64,000 nt of DNA from Paraplanobispora siamensis (GCF_016863175.1 NZ_BOOJ01000064.1:1-64000), one strand, 5' to 3'; counted from the stretch's first letter, positions 9,118 through 17,194 are shown. The notes: generated by a model not told the origin, from the sequence alone. Program-made: numbers and translations.

Positions 9118-9133
9118 GACCGGCGGCTCGAAA

Positions 9134-9151
9134 ATCTACGACGTAAAGGCG
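9134..9151. repeat. Dispersed short element ATCTACNNCGTAAAGG, copy 1
   Basis: ATCTACGACGTAAAGGCG. The core TACGACGTA is a palindrome. The same 16-18 bp occur at 13042 and 16065. Read on the minus strand, this copy forms the last codons and stop of the cyclase gene. Confidence 0.6.
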
Positions 9152-10110
9152 CTGTCCCTGGTGACACTCCTGGTGACGACTGAGGGGGCCAGCTCACCCA
9201 GGCCGCGCACGGTGAGGCGGTCCATCGAGCGCAGCGTGAACGCCCCCTCGCCCGCCAGCTCCTCGGCCATAGCGGGGTCGACCAGCACGGCGCCGGTGGG
9301 GGCCAGGGCGGTGAGCCTGCTGGCCAGGTTGACCGTGGTGCCGAACACGTCGCCCATGCGGCCGATCACCTGGCCGACCGCGAGGCCCACCCGCAGCGCC
9401 GGCATGCCCTTGGAGCGGGAGTGGACCTCCACCAGCCGCAGGGCGATGTCGGCCGCGGTGGCCGCGGTGTCGGTGACGAACAGCACCGAGTCGCCGAGCG
9501 TCTTGACCACCCGGCCCTGCGCGGAGGTGACGACGTCGGCCGAGCGGCTCTCGAACCGCTCGACGAGGGCGGCCAGCTCCTTCTCGGAGATCTGGCGGCT
9601 CAGCCGGGTGAACCCGACCAGGTCGGCGAAGCCCACGGCCAGCCGTACGGTGCCCGTCTCCTCCTGGTACACCACGCGCCCCGCGGCGGCGGCCAGCTGC
9701 CGCCGCCAGGCGTAGACCAGCAGCCGTTCCAGGTCCGGCACCACCCGGTCGGCCCGCGTGCGCCAGATGTCCGCGCGTTCCTCGCGGGGGACCCCGGCCT
9801 GGTCGAGCACCTCGACGCCGATCACGGCCTGGGACTCCGCCAGCCGGGCGGTGGCCCTGCCCAGCGACCGGGTCACCAGGAGCGCGTGCTCCTCGTCGTA
9901 GGTGCCGTCGCGGACCAGGGCGATCAGCGTCAGGAGCGCCTCGACGTCGGAGTCGGTGAACTCCACCTCGTCGTCGGCGACGTTGGCGAAGCCGAAGGCA
10001 CGCCAGAACCGCCGCGCGCGATACATCGGTATGCCGGCCATGGCGGCCACCTGGCGGCTCGTGTAGCGGCGATGCTGTCGGAGGAACGCCCCCGCCAGTT
10101 CGTCGGTCAC
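9136..10110 (-). CDS. Class III adenylate/guanylate cyclase-like protein with N-terminal helix-turn-helix-like region
   Basis: A 324-aa cytoplasmic protein. Residues ~160-320 form a class III cyclase catalytic domain: FADLVGFTRLSRQI (first metal aspartate), KTLGDSVLF (substrate lysine and second metal aspartate) and GDVFGTTVNLASRLT (transition-state Asn and Arg). The N-terminal 60 residues (TSRQVAAMAGIPMYRARRFWRAFGF) look like a MerR-type DNA-binding or related helical domain. It would make cAMP from ATP if active. It stands alone and divergent from trpF. The last codons coincide with a dispersed repeat element. Confidence 0.85.
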   Translation of the reverse strand: MTDELAGAFLRQHRRYTSRQVAAMAGIPMYRARRFWRAFGFANVADDEVEFTDSDVEALLTLIALVRDGTYDEEHALLVTRSLGRATARLAESQAVIGVEVLDQAGVPREERADIWRTRADRVVPDLERLLVYAWRRQLAAAAGRVVYQEETGTVRLAVGFADLVGFTRLSRQISEKELAALVERFESRSADVVTSAQGRVVKTLGDSVLFVTDTAATAADIALRLVEVHSRSKGMPALRVGLAVGQVIGRMGDVFGTTVNLASRLTALAPTGAVLVDPAMAEELAGEGAFTLRSMDRLTVRGLGELAPSVVTRSVTRDSAFTS

Positions 10111-10221
10111 CGTCTCCTCGACCGTCGTCGGCTCTTTCTTATGACCCTATAAGGGGGATTGGCACCATACATCGCGGGGGCCGCGAGATGCCAGAGCGGC
10201 GTTGCCGCTACCCTGCGCAGG

Positions 10222-10821
10222 GTGTATGTGAAGATCTGCGGGCTGCGTGAGCCCGAGCATGTGGCGGCCGCCGTCGAGGCGGGCGCGGACGCGATCGGTT
10301 TCGTCCTGACCCGGAGCTCCCGGCGCGTCACCCCCGAGCGGGCGCGCGAGCTGGCCGCGCAGGTGCCCGAGCACGTGCTGACCGTGGCGGTCTTCGCCGG
10401 GGAGGGCCCCGAGCAGGTGCGGGCGGCCACGCTGGCCTCGGGCGTGCGCGCCGTCCAGCTGCACGGCGACCACCCGCACGGGGACTTCACCGCGCTGCGC
10501 GACCTCGGCCTCACCCTGGTGCGGGCCGGGGCGGCGGGTGTGGACCTGCGCTGCGGCGCCTTCGACGAGGACCTGCTGATCGTCGACGCGCCCCGGCCCG
10601 GCTCGGGCGAGCCGTGGGACTGGGCGGCGGTGCGCGGCCGTCCGTCGGGCCGCTGGATGCTCGCCGGGGGACTGGACGCCTCGAACGTGGCCGCGGCGAT
10701 CGACGCGGCCCGCCCGTGGGGGGTGGACGTCTCCAGCGGGGTGGAGAGCGCGCCCGGGGTCAAGGACACCGGGCGCATCAGGGACTTCGTCACCGCCGCC
10801 CGCGAGGCCGCCGCCGGCTGA
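10222..10821 (+). CDS. trpF: Phosphoribosylanthranilate isomerase
   Basis: 199 aa from GTG 10222, giving the typical N-terminus MYVKICGL. TrpF signatures are present: KICGLREPEH with the catalytic cysteine, GFVLTRSSRR, VQLHGD, the catalytic-aspartate strand LIVDAPRPGSG, WMLAGGLDASNV and VDVSSGVESAPGVKD. It isomerises N-(5-phosphoribosyl)anthranilate to the CdRP intermediate in tryptophan synthesis. No other trp genes are adjacent, which is common for trpF in actinomycetes. The ribosome site (GCAGG) is weak. Confidence 0.95.
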   Translation: MYVKICGLREPEHVAAAVEAGADAIGFVLTRSSRRVTPERARELAAQVPEHVLTVAVFAGEGPEQVRAATLASGVRAVQLHGDHPHGDFTALRDLGLTLVRAGAAGVDLRCGAFDEDLLIVDAPRPGSGEPWDWAAVRGRPSGRWMLAGGLDASNVAAAIDAARPWGVDVSSGVESAPGVKDTGRIRDFVTAAREAAAG

Positions 10822-10889
10822 TCCCCGCCGGAGGCACGGCGGCCGGGGCGGGCCGATCGCCGCGAGTGGCGTGGCGGCCGGGGCGGACG

Positions 10890-11540
10890 CTAGCGGTGCG
10901 TCCACTCCGGCTGGAGGAAGTCGGCCACCCGGGCGGTGCGCCCGAGCAGCACGATCTCGCGGAACTGCCACAGCAGCGCCCCGGTGGGGGCGTGGATCAC
11001 CATCTGCGGGCCCAGGTGCATCTGCAGCAGCTGCCCGCCGTCCGGATGCGGCACCCAGCGCACCACGTCGGGCGCGGCCAGCCGGTGCAGCGGCACGTGG
11101 TGCACCGAGTGGACCTCCTCGGCGCTGGGGGTCAGCGGTCCGGGATCGGTCACCGCCACGACGATGGGGGTGATCGTGAAGTTCGACGCGGCGGGGAAGT
11201 CGTCGAGCCGCCCCAGTACGGCCTCCGGCGCGGCGCTCAGGCCGATCTCCTCGTGCAGTTCGCGCAGCGCCGCGTGCAGCGGGCTCTCGCCCGGCTCCAG
11301 GCGTCCGCCCGGCAGCGCCCACTGGCCCGCGTTGCGGCCCCGGTAGGCCCGCTTGATGACGATCACCGAGGGGAGCCCCTCGCGCTCCACGACGCACAGC
11401 GCCACCGCCGCCCGCCGTACCCCCGGCGCGTCGGGGAGCGTCGTGTGCCGGTGCGCCGCCAGCCGGTCGGCGGCGCACGCCCGCAACGCCGCCAGGTCGC
11501 CGAGGGGATCGTTCATGGACGCATCATGCCAGACCGTCAT
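10890..11540 (-). CDS. NUDIX hydrolase (CoA pyrophosphatase-like)
   Basis: A 216-aa protein with a complete Nudix box, GGRLEPGESPLHAALRELHEE then IGL, in which the glutamates bind metal. The preceding YRGRNAGQWALPGG resembles the coenzyme A pyrophosphatase/YeaB group, but the UPF0035 signature cannot be confirmed by eye. The ATG at 11540 has GGAGGGCGG just upstream and is preferred to the internal ATG at 11516. It likely hydrolyses a nucleoside diphosphate linked to another moiety. The C-terminal tail carries no further domain. Confidence 0.85.
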   Translation of the reverse strand: MTVWHDASMNDPLGDLAALRACAADRLAAHRHTTLPDAPGVRRAAVALCVVEREGLPSVIVIKRAYRGRNAGQWALPGGRLEPGESPLHAALRELHEEIGLSAAPEAVLGRLDDFPAASNFTITPIVVAVTDPGPLTPSAEEVHSVHHVPLHRLAAPDVVRWVPHPDGGQLLQMHLGPQMVIHAPTGALLWQFREIVLLGRTARVADFLQPEWTHR

Positions 11541-11650
11541 CCGCCCTCCGGCGAGGGCGAGCGTGGTCCGGCCGGAGGACCGTGATGCTTAGGTTTGACA
11601 TAGATATGTGCCAAGGAGAAATTTCGGTCGAGTACATGTATGGTGACGGC

Positions 11651-12295
11651 ATGAGCGAGCAGGCCGTCGGGCTGAGAGAACTGAAGAAGCGTCAGACCAG
11701 GGAGAACATCTCGAACCAGGCCACCAGGCTGTTCCTGGAACGGGGCTTCGACAACGTCACGATCGCCGAGGTGGCCGCCGCCGCGCAGGTCGCCAAGATG
11801 ACCGTCACCAACTACTTCCCCCGCAAGGAGGACCTCGCCCTCGACACGCACGAGCTCTTCGTGCAGTCGCCCGCCAGGACCGTCCGGGAGCGCCGGCCCG
11901 GCGAGTCCGCGCTCGCCGCGCTCCGGGACGCCTACCTGGCCGCGGTGGCCGGGCACGACCCGATCATCGGCTTCTCCGGCCCGCGGTTCGCCCGCATGAT
12001 CGTCGAGAGTCCCGCCCTGGTGGCCCGGCTGCGGGAGTTCCACGACGACCGTGAGAAGGCGCTGGCCGCCGTGCTGGCCGAGGAGACCGGCGCCGGGCCG
12101 GACGACATCACCCCCCGCGTGGCGGCGGTCCAGTTGAGCGGCGTCCTCCGGCTGCTGTTCGAGGAGACGCTGCGCCGCACTCTCGACGGGCACGATGACG
12201 AGGAGATCGCACAGGTCATCGCCGGCTACGCCCGCACCGCCTTCGGCGCCCTGGAGCCCTCACTCGCCGGCTACGCCGCCCGCCCCGCCCGATAG
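11651..12295 (+). CDS. TetR-family transcriptional regulator
   Basis: 214 aa. The N-terminal helix-turn-helix is clear (ENISNQATRLFLERGFDNVT then IAEVAAAAQVAKMTVTNYF), followed by a ligand-binding domain of the type found in drug- or lipid-responsive members. The start at MSEQAVG is chosen by homology; an in-frame ATG at 11636 is possible. The upstream DNA is unusually AT-rich for this window, with TTGACAT at 11594, a likely promoter. The target is unknown; the divergent neighbour is the NUDIX gene. Confidence 0.88.
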   Translation: MSEQAVGLRELKKRQTRENISNQATRLFLERGFDNVTIAEVAAAAQVAKMTVTNYFPRKEDLALDTHELFVQSPARTVRERRPGESALAALRDAYLAAVAGHDPIIGFSGPRFARMIVESPALVARLREFHDDREKALAAVLAEETGAGPDDITPRVAAVQLSGVLRLLFEETLRRTLDGHDDEEIAQVIAGYARTAFGALEPSLAGYAARPAR

Positions 12296-12420
12296 CCCCG
12301 GAGAAGGCCGGAGAAAGGCCGTACGGCGCCGCTTCGCGGCATGCATGACAGGGGCGGAGCGGGGTAGCGACGGCCCATGGCGTGCCGGATCAGTGGACCG
12401 GACGATCGGCCGGGGGGTGG

Positions 12421-13026
12421 ATGCTGACCGTGATCGACTGGATGACCCGGTGCGTGCGCCGGTACCGGCTGGACGGCAACGAGCTGCGCCGCCGCTCCGA
12501 CCGCCTGGAGACGGCGGCGCTGCTGGTGGCCTTGAGCGTGATCGCGCTCAGTGTGTGGCCCGCGGCGGCGCTGGGCCGGCTGGCCTACGCCGACGGGCTG
12601 GCCGCCGAGCGCACCGGTCCCGGCGTCAGGGAGCTGGTGACGGCGACGCTGGTGCAGGACGCGCCCGCTTCGGGGGCCGTCATGGGGGAGGGGGCGCCGA
12701 AGGTGACGGCGATGGCCCGGTGGAGGACCTCCGCCGGCGCGCAGGTGACCGGTGAGGTGAGCGTCCTGCCCGGAGCCGGGGCGGGCGCCGTGACCCGAGT
12801 GTGGGTGGGCGGCGACGGGCGCGTCACCGCGGCGCCCAAGCACCGGCTGGAGAGCGTGACCCGCGCCGTCGCCGCGGGCGCCGCCGTACTGGCCGGGGTG
12901 ACGGGGGTGATGACGCTGTGCCTGCTGAGCTGCCGCGTGGTGCTGGATCGCGGGCGCTACGCCGAGTGGGAGGCCGCCTGGATCCGGGAGTTCGAGCGAG
13001 GCCCTCACCAGGGAGAGCCCAGTTAA
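12421..13026 (+). CDS. Rv1733c-like two-helix membrane protein, paralogue 1
   Basis: 201 aa from ATG 12421 behind GGGGGG. It has one helix near residues 38-60 (LVALSVIALSVWPAAALGRL), an extracytoplasmic domain of about 80 residues (VRELVTATL...VWVGGDGRVTAAPKH) and a second helix (~147-175) before the C-terminal YAEWEAAWIREFERG. This matches the Rv1733c family of M. tuberculosis, a DosR-regulon membrane protein of unknown function. A close paralogue lies at 45952-46554, with long near-identical DNA stretches. Unlike that copy, I find no DosR-like box upstream. Confidence 0.85.
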   Translation: MLTVIDWMTRCVRRYRLDGNELRRRSDRLETAALLVALSVIALSVWPAAALGRLAYADGLAAERTGPGVRELVTATLVQDAPASGAVMGEGAPKVTAMARWRTSAGAQVTGEVSVLPGAGAGAVTRVWVGGDGRVTAAPKHRLESVTRAVAAGAAVLAGVTGVMTLCLLSCRVVLDRGRYAEWEAAWIREFERGPHQGEPS

Positions 13027-13041
13027 TCTGCAACCTGGTTA

Positions 13042-13059
13042 ATCTACATCGTAAAGGCG
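13042..13059. repeat. Dispersed short element ATCTACNNCGTAAAGG, copy 2
   Basis: ATCTACATCGTAAAGGCG lies in the gap after the Rv1733c-like gene. It is followed at 13060-13079 by a small hairpin, ACGGGT/ACCCGT, and an 11-bp direct repeat GTTTCGAACCC (13067 and 13078). The hairpin could end transcription of the upstream gene. Confidence 0.55.
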
Positions 13060-13133
13060 ACGGGTCGTTTCGAACCCGTTTCGAACCCGGCAAGGCACCC
13101 CGGAAAACGACGAGAGCGGAGGGCGTCCCCGGC

Positions 13134-13547
13134 TCAGTGGCCGTGCAGCACCTCGATGACCTGGACGCGGGTCTGGTCGAGACCGATGCCCAGGGCCTCG
13201 GGGCCCTCCTCGTGGACGAGGGCGAGCAGCAGGTGCTCGGTCCCGATGTAGCCGTGGCCGAGCCCGGCGGCCTGGTGGCGGGCCTGTGCGACGATGCCGT
13301 GCAGATCCGCCCCCGGCGCCCGGATGCGCGCGCCGCCGGCGTCGACGCCCAGGCGGGTGAGCACTGCGACGGCGACGTTGTCGTCGCGGGCCAGCGCCGC
13401 CAGGAGGTGCTGCGAGGTGGGACGATCGTCACCCCGGGTGCGGGCCTCGCGCTCCGCCGCCTCCAGCGCCTCCCGGGCGCGGTTGGTCAGCAGTCGCTCC
13501 AGTGAGCCGTGCAGGACCTTCCTGTGCCGTATGAGTCCGCGCAACAT
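13134..13547 (-). CDS. Clp N-terminal domain protein
   Basis: 137 aa. After a basic leader, two Clp_N repeats are visible: LTNRAREALEAAEREART with SQHLLAALARD, then QARHQAAGLGHGYIGTEHLL with ALVHEEGPEALGIGL. This is the adaptor-binding N-domain of ClpC/ClpA, here without the AAA+ modules. Such stand-alone proteins may act as adaptors or decoys for the Clp machinery; the role is not established. It is preceded on its strand by the HxlR remnant. Confidence 0.85.
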   Translation of the reverse strand: MLRGLIRHRKVLHGSLERLLTNRAREALEAAEREARTRGDDRPTSQHLLAALARDDNVAVAVLTRLGVDAGGARIRAPGADLHGIVAQARHQAAGLGHGYIGTEHLLLALVHEEGPEALGIGLDQTRVQVIEVLHGH

Positions 13548-13605
13548 GGCGCCTCCTTGTGAGGAGAGTGCCCCGATTCTCTCACCGCGGCCGGGCGGCC
13601 GGTGC

Positions 13606-14070
13606 TCAGAAGCGGAACATCTCGGCGAACCGGTCGAGGTGGGCCGGGTCGCCGTGCAGGCGCAGGCTTCCCTCGGCCAGCACCTCTTCGGGGGTTCTGT
13701 CGCCGCTCATCAGCGCGGATCGGGTGGCCGGCGAGTCTTTCGATGACGAGGTCGGGCCGGGGATGAGGGCCGATGCCGACGGTGAGCCGTCCGTCGGTGA
13801 CCTGCGCGTTGAGGGTGAAGTCGCCCATGCGGATCTCGTAGCCGGCGGTGAGGCCCCGGGCCGCGTCCGGCCGGTGGGCGGTGCGGAAGGACATGGCGAC
13901 CGACTCGGCGGTGACGACCTCGCCGGGGCGGGGCTCGGCCAGCGTCCGGGCGCCCCAGCGGCCGAGCGCGATCAGCGCGGGTTCCAGGTCGCGGCCGTGG
14001 TCGGTGAGCTCGTAGACGGCCGCCCGCTCGGGATGCGGCAGCGCCCGGCGGTTGGCCAGGCCCGCCTCCA
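13606..14070 (-). pseudogene. Remnant of HxlR-type regulator
   Basis: The minus strand reads the end of an HxlR winged helix (LEAGLANRRALPHPERAAVY then ELTDHGRDLEPALIALGRWG), followed by an SCP2-like C-terminal domain (YEIRMGDFTLNAQV...DLVIE). The frame is lost around 13735-13750 and resumes as GDRTPEEVLAEGSLRLHG to a stop at 13606. The N-terminal helix-turn-helix is missing: just beyond residue LEAG a TAG appears and unrelated sequence begins near 14071. It is both truncated and frameshifted, so not functional. Confidence 0.7.
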
Positions 14071-14249
14071 GCTACTTCCCGTCCATCGAGAAGAAGTACG
14101 GCCGCCCCGTCCGGGAGCGGATCGACCCGATCGGCTCCTCCGACCTGACCAGGCACTCCGAACTCGTCGCGTGGCTCAAGAGCGAACACGGCCTCGGTCA
14201 CGGCCACGCCACGGCACTCGTCGCCCGCACTCTCGCCGGCCGCAAGTAG
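14052..14249 (+). CDS. DUF4287-type small protein, possibly a fragment
   Basis: A 65-codon frame beginning at TTG 14052 reads YFPSIEKKYGRPVRERIDPI then RHSELVAWLKSEHGLGHGHA, the core of DUF4287 proteins. It abuts the broken HxlR gene: bases up to about 14070 still read as HxlR on the other strand, so the first residues may not belong to the original protein. No ribosome site is evident. It may be a promoterless remnant brought in by recombination, or a functional short gene. Confidence 0.5.
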   Translation: MARPASSYFPSIEKKYGRPVRERIDPIGSSDLTRHSELVAWLKSEHGLGHGHATALVARTLAGRK

Positions 14250-14261
14250 GCCGGGCTCCCC

Positions 14262-15449
14262 TCAGCAGCGGAACGAGGAGGTCAGGCGGTTCAGTTCGGC
14301 GGACATCGAGGCGAGTTCCACGGCGGCCTCGCGGGTCTGCCGGCTGGCCTGGCCGGCGTGGGAGGCGGCTTCGCGGACGTTGGTGATCGCCTCGGTGATC
14401 GCGGTGGAGCTCCGCGACACCTCGTCGGCGCCACCGGCCATCGCGCCGGTGACGGCGGTCTGCTCCTCCACGGCCGCGGCGATCACGCCCTGGTGGGAGG
14501 CGACCGACTGGATGACCGAGCCGATGCCGGAGACCGCCTCCACGACGCGTTCGGTGCCGGCCTGGATGTCGCCGATCCGCTGAGTGATCTCGTCGGTCGC
14601 CGTGGCGGTGGCCTGCGCCAGCTCCTTGACCTCGCCCGCGACGATGGCGAAGCCGCGACCGGCCTCTCCGGCGCGGGCCGCCTCGATGGTGGCGTTGAGG
14701 GCGAGCAGGTTGGTCTGCGAGGCGATGGCGGTGATGGAGCGCACGACCTCGCCGATGCGCTGACCGGCCTCCCGCAGCAGGTCGACGTCGGCGGTGGCCC
14801 GGTCGGTGTTGACGACCGCCTCGGCGGCCACCGTGGAGACCGCCGAGGTGTTCGTGCTGATCTCCCTGATCGCGCCCTGCATCTCCTCGGTGGCGGTGGC
14901 GATGCCCGCCAGGTCGTGGGCCGAGGACTGGACCGCGCGGTAGACCGTCTCCAGTTCCGTCGCCGTCTGCCCGACCGAGTCCGCCATCGCGGCGCTGGCG
15001 CCGTCCAGTCCGGCGGCGGCGTGCGAGAGGCGTTCGGCGGCCTCCCTGATGCCTCGGACGGTGCCGCCGACCTGGGTGGTCATCGTGTTGAACGAGCCGG
15101 CCAGCAGCGCGAGCTCGTCCTTGCCCATGATCTCCATGCGCTGCGTCATGTCGCCCTCGGCGGCCGCCATGGCCACCTTCGCGGCGTGCTTGAGGCCCTT
15201 GACGACGGTGAGCTGTACCGACAGCTGAATGTAGACGGCCAGGGGGATCAGCACGATCGGCAGCCAGAGCGCCACCGTGGAGAAGGTCTCCAGCCTGTCC
15301 CGGGCCGGTGCGCCGGCCGGCAGCAGTGCCGCCGCCTCATCGGCCGCACCGCTGCCCATCACGCTCAGCGTGACGATGCCGCCGATGTATCCGAGCAGTG
15401 CCATGGCGTTCCGGGCCTTGGCCGGAATCCGTTCTACCAAGCGGTACAT
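14262..15449 (-). CDS. Methyl-accepting chemotaxis protein with short periplasmic loop
   Basis: 395 aa from the ATG at 15449 (GGGAG upstream). Two membrane helices (~15-32 and ~62-85) flank only about 30 extracellular residues. A HAMP linker ([20 protein letters not shown]) and a coiled-coil signalling domain follow; its hairpin tip [20 protein letters not shown] and [14 protein letters not shown] are the CheA/CheW-contact signature. With almost no external domain it may sense membrane or internal signals. It follows a STAS protein by 74 bp and probably shares its DosR-like promoter. Confidence 0.9.
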   Translation of the reverse strand: MYRLVERIPAKARNAMALLGYIGGIVTLSVMGSGAADEAAALLPAGAPARDRLETFSTVALWLPIVLIPLAVYIQLSVQLTVVKGLKHAAKVAMAAAEGDMTQRMEIMGKDELALLAGSFNTMTTQVGGTVRGIREAAERLSHAAAGLDGASAAMADSVGQTATELETVYRAVQSSAHDLAGIATATEEMQGAIREISTNTSAVSTVAAEAVVNTDRATADVDLLREAGQRIGEVVRSITAIASQTNLLALNATIEAARAGEAGRGFAIVAGEVKELAQATATATDEITQRIGDIQAGTERVVEAVSGIGSVIQSVASHQGVIAAAVEEQTAVTGAMAGGADEVSRSSTAITEAITNVREAASHAGQASRQTREAAVELASMSAELNRLTSSFRC

Positions 15450-15523
15450 ATGATGCTCCCTACCTCGATCGGCTCCATCGGCGAGGCGGGGGAGGAGCTG
15501 AGGGTTTCCGGGAGTGGAAACCC

Positions 15524-15886
15524 TCAGGGACGGCAGGAGGCGGTGAAGCGTCGGTCCAGCCGGGTGATGCGCAGCAGCCGGGCGACGGGGCAGGAGACTC
15601 CGGCCAGCCGGATCCCGTGGCCGTTGCGGCGGGCGTGGTCGTCGATGTGGACCAGGGCGGTCAGGCCGGAGGCGTCCATGAAGGTGACGCCGCGCAGGTC
15701 CAGCACGATGTCCGCCGGGCGCCGCCGGGTGAGCAGCGTTCTGCGGATGTGCGCCTCGAGCAGGGGAGCGGTGGTGATGTCGATCTCGCCCCGGACCGTG
15801 ACGACGGCGTCGCCGGTGGTGTCGGCGTGATCGGACATCATCAGGGGAACGTGCTGCGGGATCGATCGTGTATGTCTGAGTTTCAT
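15524..15886 (-). CDS. STAS-domain protein (anti-sigma factor antagonist type)
   Basis: 120 aa. The start MKLRHTRS at 15886 sits behind GGAGAAGGA; longer frames would run into the DosR-like box. The domain reads [20 protein letters not shown], then [20 protein letters not shown], in which the serine of MDASG is the phosphorylation site of SpoIIAA/RsbV proteins. It would bind an anti-sigma kinase or act in a stress switch. The next gene downstream is a chemoreceptor, an unusual pairing. A motif of the DosR-like type lies 119 bp upstream. Confidence 0.85.
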   Translation of the reverse strand: MKLRHTRSIPQHVPLMMSDHADTTGDAVVTVRGEIDITTAPLLEAHIRRTLLTRRRPADIVLDLRGVTFMDASGLTALVHIDDHARRNGHGIRLAGVSCPVARLLRITRLDRRFTASCRP

Positions 15887-16004
15887 TTCCTTCTCCGCGG
15901 CGGGAGATCGGCCGGATCGGCCGGTGGTGGGCGGCGCCGTCGGCGGGCTGGGCCTCCTTCGGCGGATGTCCTCCGATGGTGGCTCCCACGGGACACGCAA
16001 CTGT

Positions 16005-16019
16005 AGGGCCGAAGGTCCC
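16005..16019. promoter_or_regulatory. DosR-like box upstream of STAS-chemoreceptor pair
   Basis: AGGGCCGAAGGTCCC, one of the best matches to the window consensus AGRGCCNAARGTCCC. It lies 119 bp upstream of the STAS start on the minus strand. Confidence 0.6.
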
Positions 16020-16064
16020 CGAGCCGACCGGCCGACAGGAGCGTGTCTTTCTAGGACTTTGTGA

Positions 16065-16080
16065 ATCTACAGCGTAAAGG
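16065..16080. repeat. Dispersed short element ATCTACNNCGTAAAGG, copy 3
   Basis: ATCTACAGCGTAAAGG lies at the edge of the gene-remnant region, next to an AT-rich patch (16081-16140) whose composition is unlike the rest of the window. Confidence 0.55.
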
Positions 16081-16150
16081 AGGCTGTTTCTGAAAATCCA
16101 AGGGATAAAAACAAGACAACCACAACAATGGGAAAAGAGCGAAACGGGCG

Positions 16151-16340
16151 CCGGCGATGAAGACGGCCGTGACGCCGTGCGGGACGCCCTGCGGCAGGTC
16201 CCCGGCGTCGGCCCGGGCCATGCGGTCGTGGATCACCTCGGCGATGCGGCGGCGGATGTGGGCGACGCTGATGCGGGACGGGTCCCGTTCCCCGACCAGC
16301 CGGATCAGCGCCCGCGCCAGGGCGGACCGGCTGTCGGCCA
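16151..16340 (-). pseudogene. Probable C-terminal fragment of a TetR-like regulator
   Basis: The minus strand reads SALARALIRLVGERDPSRIS, then [20 protein letters not shown] and [17 protein letters not shown], which looks like the C-terminal ligand-domain helices of a TetR-type regulator, without start or DNA-binding domain. Its frame runs into AT-rich non-coding DNA on the left and P450-like sequence on the right. The family call rests on helix pattern only. Confidence 0.35.
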
Positions 16341-16716
16341 CCGGCGACGGCGGGCTGTTCAACAGCGAGATGACGCAGCTCATCCTCGACGGCGGGAGGC
16401 GCACCGGCACTGGCGGCGCCTGGTCGGCAGGTGGTTCACCGCCAGGCGGATGACCGCCCTGCGGCCCGCGATGGCCCGGATCGCCGAGGACCTCGTCGAC
16501 GACATGGTCAAGCGCGGCTCGCCCGCCGGTCTGCGGGCGGGCCCGGGCTTCCCGCTGCCGGTGTACGTCATCTGCGACATGCTCGGCGTGCCGGCCGCTT
16601 CTCCTACTGGTCCGACACCCTGCTCAACCTCACCGAGTACGGCCAGGCCGAGATCGAGGCCGCCCAGGGCGCGTTCTTCCAGTACATGTCCGACCACCTC
16701 GCCGCCGGGCGCGCCG
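16330..16716 (+). pseudogene. Cytochrome P450 fragment, frameshifted
   Basis: Three frames in succession give parts of one P450: SATGDGGLFNSEMTQLILD, then HWRRLVGRWFTARRMTALRP and FPLPVYVICDMLGVP, then FSYWSDTLLNLTEYGQAEIE ending SDHLAA. These correspond to the B'-C helices and the region up to helices E-F. The I helix, ExxR and haem-cysteine motifs are absent. At least two frameshifts and loss of both ends make it non-functional. It ends where the DUF6223-like gene begins on the other strand. Confidence 0.7.
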
Positions 16717-16722
16717 GGCCGG

Positions 16723-17124
16723 TCAGCCGGTCACCCGGCGGCGGGAGCGGGCCAGGGCCAGTGCGCCGAGGGTCATGGCGATCACTCCGAGGACCAGGTC
16801 CAGGTAGCCTCCGACTATTCCGTATCCGGTGCCGGGACCGCCCTCGGCGGCGGCCACGACCAGCCCGCCGACGGCCGCGCAGAGCAGTCCCGCCGCCAGG
16901 GCCACGACGGCGCCCCTGCGCCCGGTGCCGGAGCCGATCCGGCCCGCCGCGCGGGCCAGGGCCAGCCCGCCGACGATCACGCCGGTCAGTCCCGGCAGCG
17001 CGGCCACCAGGGACCACAGCCGCCCGGAGGTCAGGACGTAGGAACCGACGGGGTCCGGCTGGAGCAGGACGTGCAGGGCCGCCGGTGCGGTCGCGGCGGC
17101 GGTGAGCAGGCGATGGACTGACAT
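16723..17124 (-). CDS. Small membrane protein (DUF6223-like)
   Basis: 133 aa with an N-terminal signal-like helix (LLTAAATAPAALHVLL) and three further helices (LWSLVAALPGLTGVIVGGLAL; AVVALAAGLLCAAVGGLVV; YLDLVLGVIAMTLGALAL), resembling the DUF6223 group of actinomycete membrane proteins. The ATG at 17124 follows AAGGAG. Just upstream are three 18-bp tandem repeats that probably belong to its promoter or leader. The function is unknown; the divergent neighbour is a sensor kinase. Confidence 0.75.
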   Translation of the reverse strand: MSVHRLLTAAATAPAALHVLLQPDPVGSYVLTSGRLWSLVAALPGLTGVIVGGLALARAAGRIGSGTGRRGAVVALAAGLLCAAVGGLVVAAAEGGPGTGYGIVGGYLDLVLGVIAMTLGALALARSRRRVTG

Positions 17125-17140
17125 GAGGTGCTCCTTACTC

Positions 17141-17194
17141 CTCCTGCGGATGGCGTCACTCCTGCGAGTGGCGTCACTCCTGCGAGTGGCGTCA
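17141..17194. repeat. Three 18-bp tandem repeats in a promoter region
   Basis: CTCCTGCGGATGGCGTCA, then CTCCTGCGAGTGGCGTCA twice, head to tail, 17-70 bp upstream of the DUF6223-like start. Placement between divergent genes suggests regulator binding sites, or slippage-prone leader DNA. Confidence 0.85.

Noticed and set aside
12296-12420. DosR-like box upstream of the first Rv1733c-like gene
   Set aside because: I looked for one because the paralogue has it; no sequence resembling NAARGTCCC with a matching left half is present.
13060-13088. tRNA T-arm-like sequence (GTTTCGAACCC twice)
   Set aside because: The loop length is wrong and no acceptor, D or anticodon arm can be drawn around it; it is a small hairpin plus a direct repeat.
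15524-16000. Longer STAS protein starting at 16000
   Set aside because: The extra N-terminus is Arg/Pro/Ser-rich and unlike the family; the start at 15886 has a strong ribosome site.
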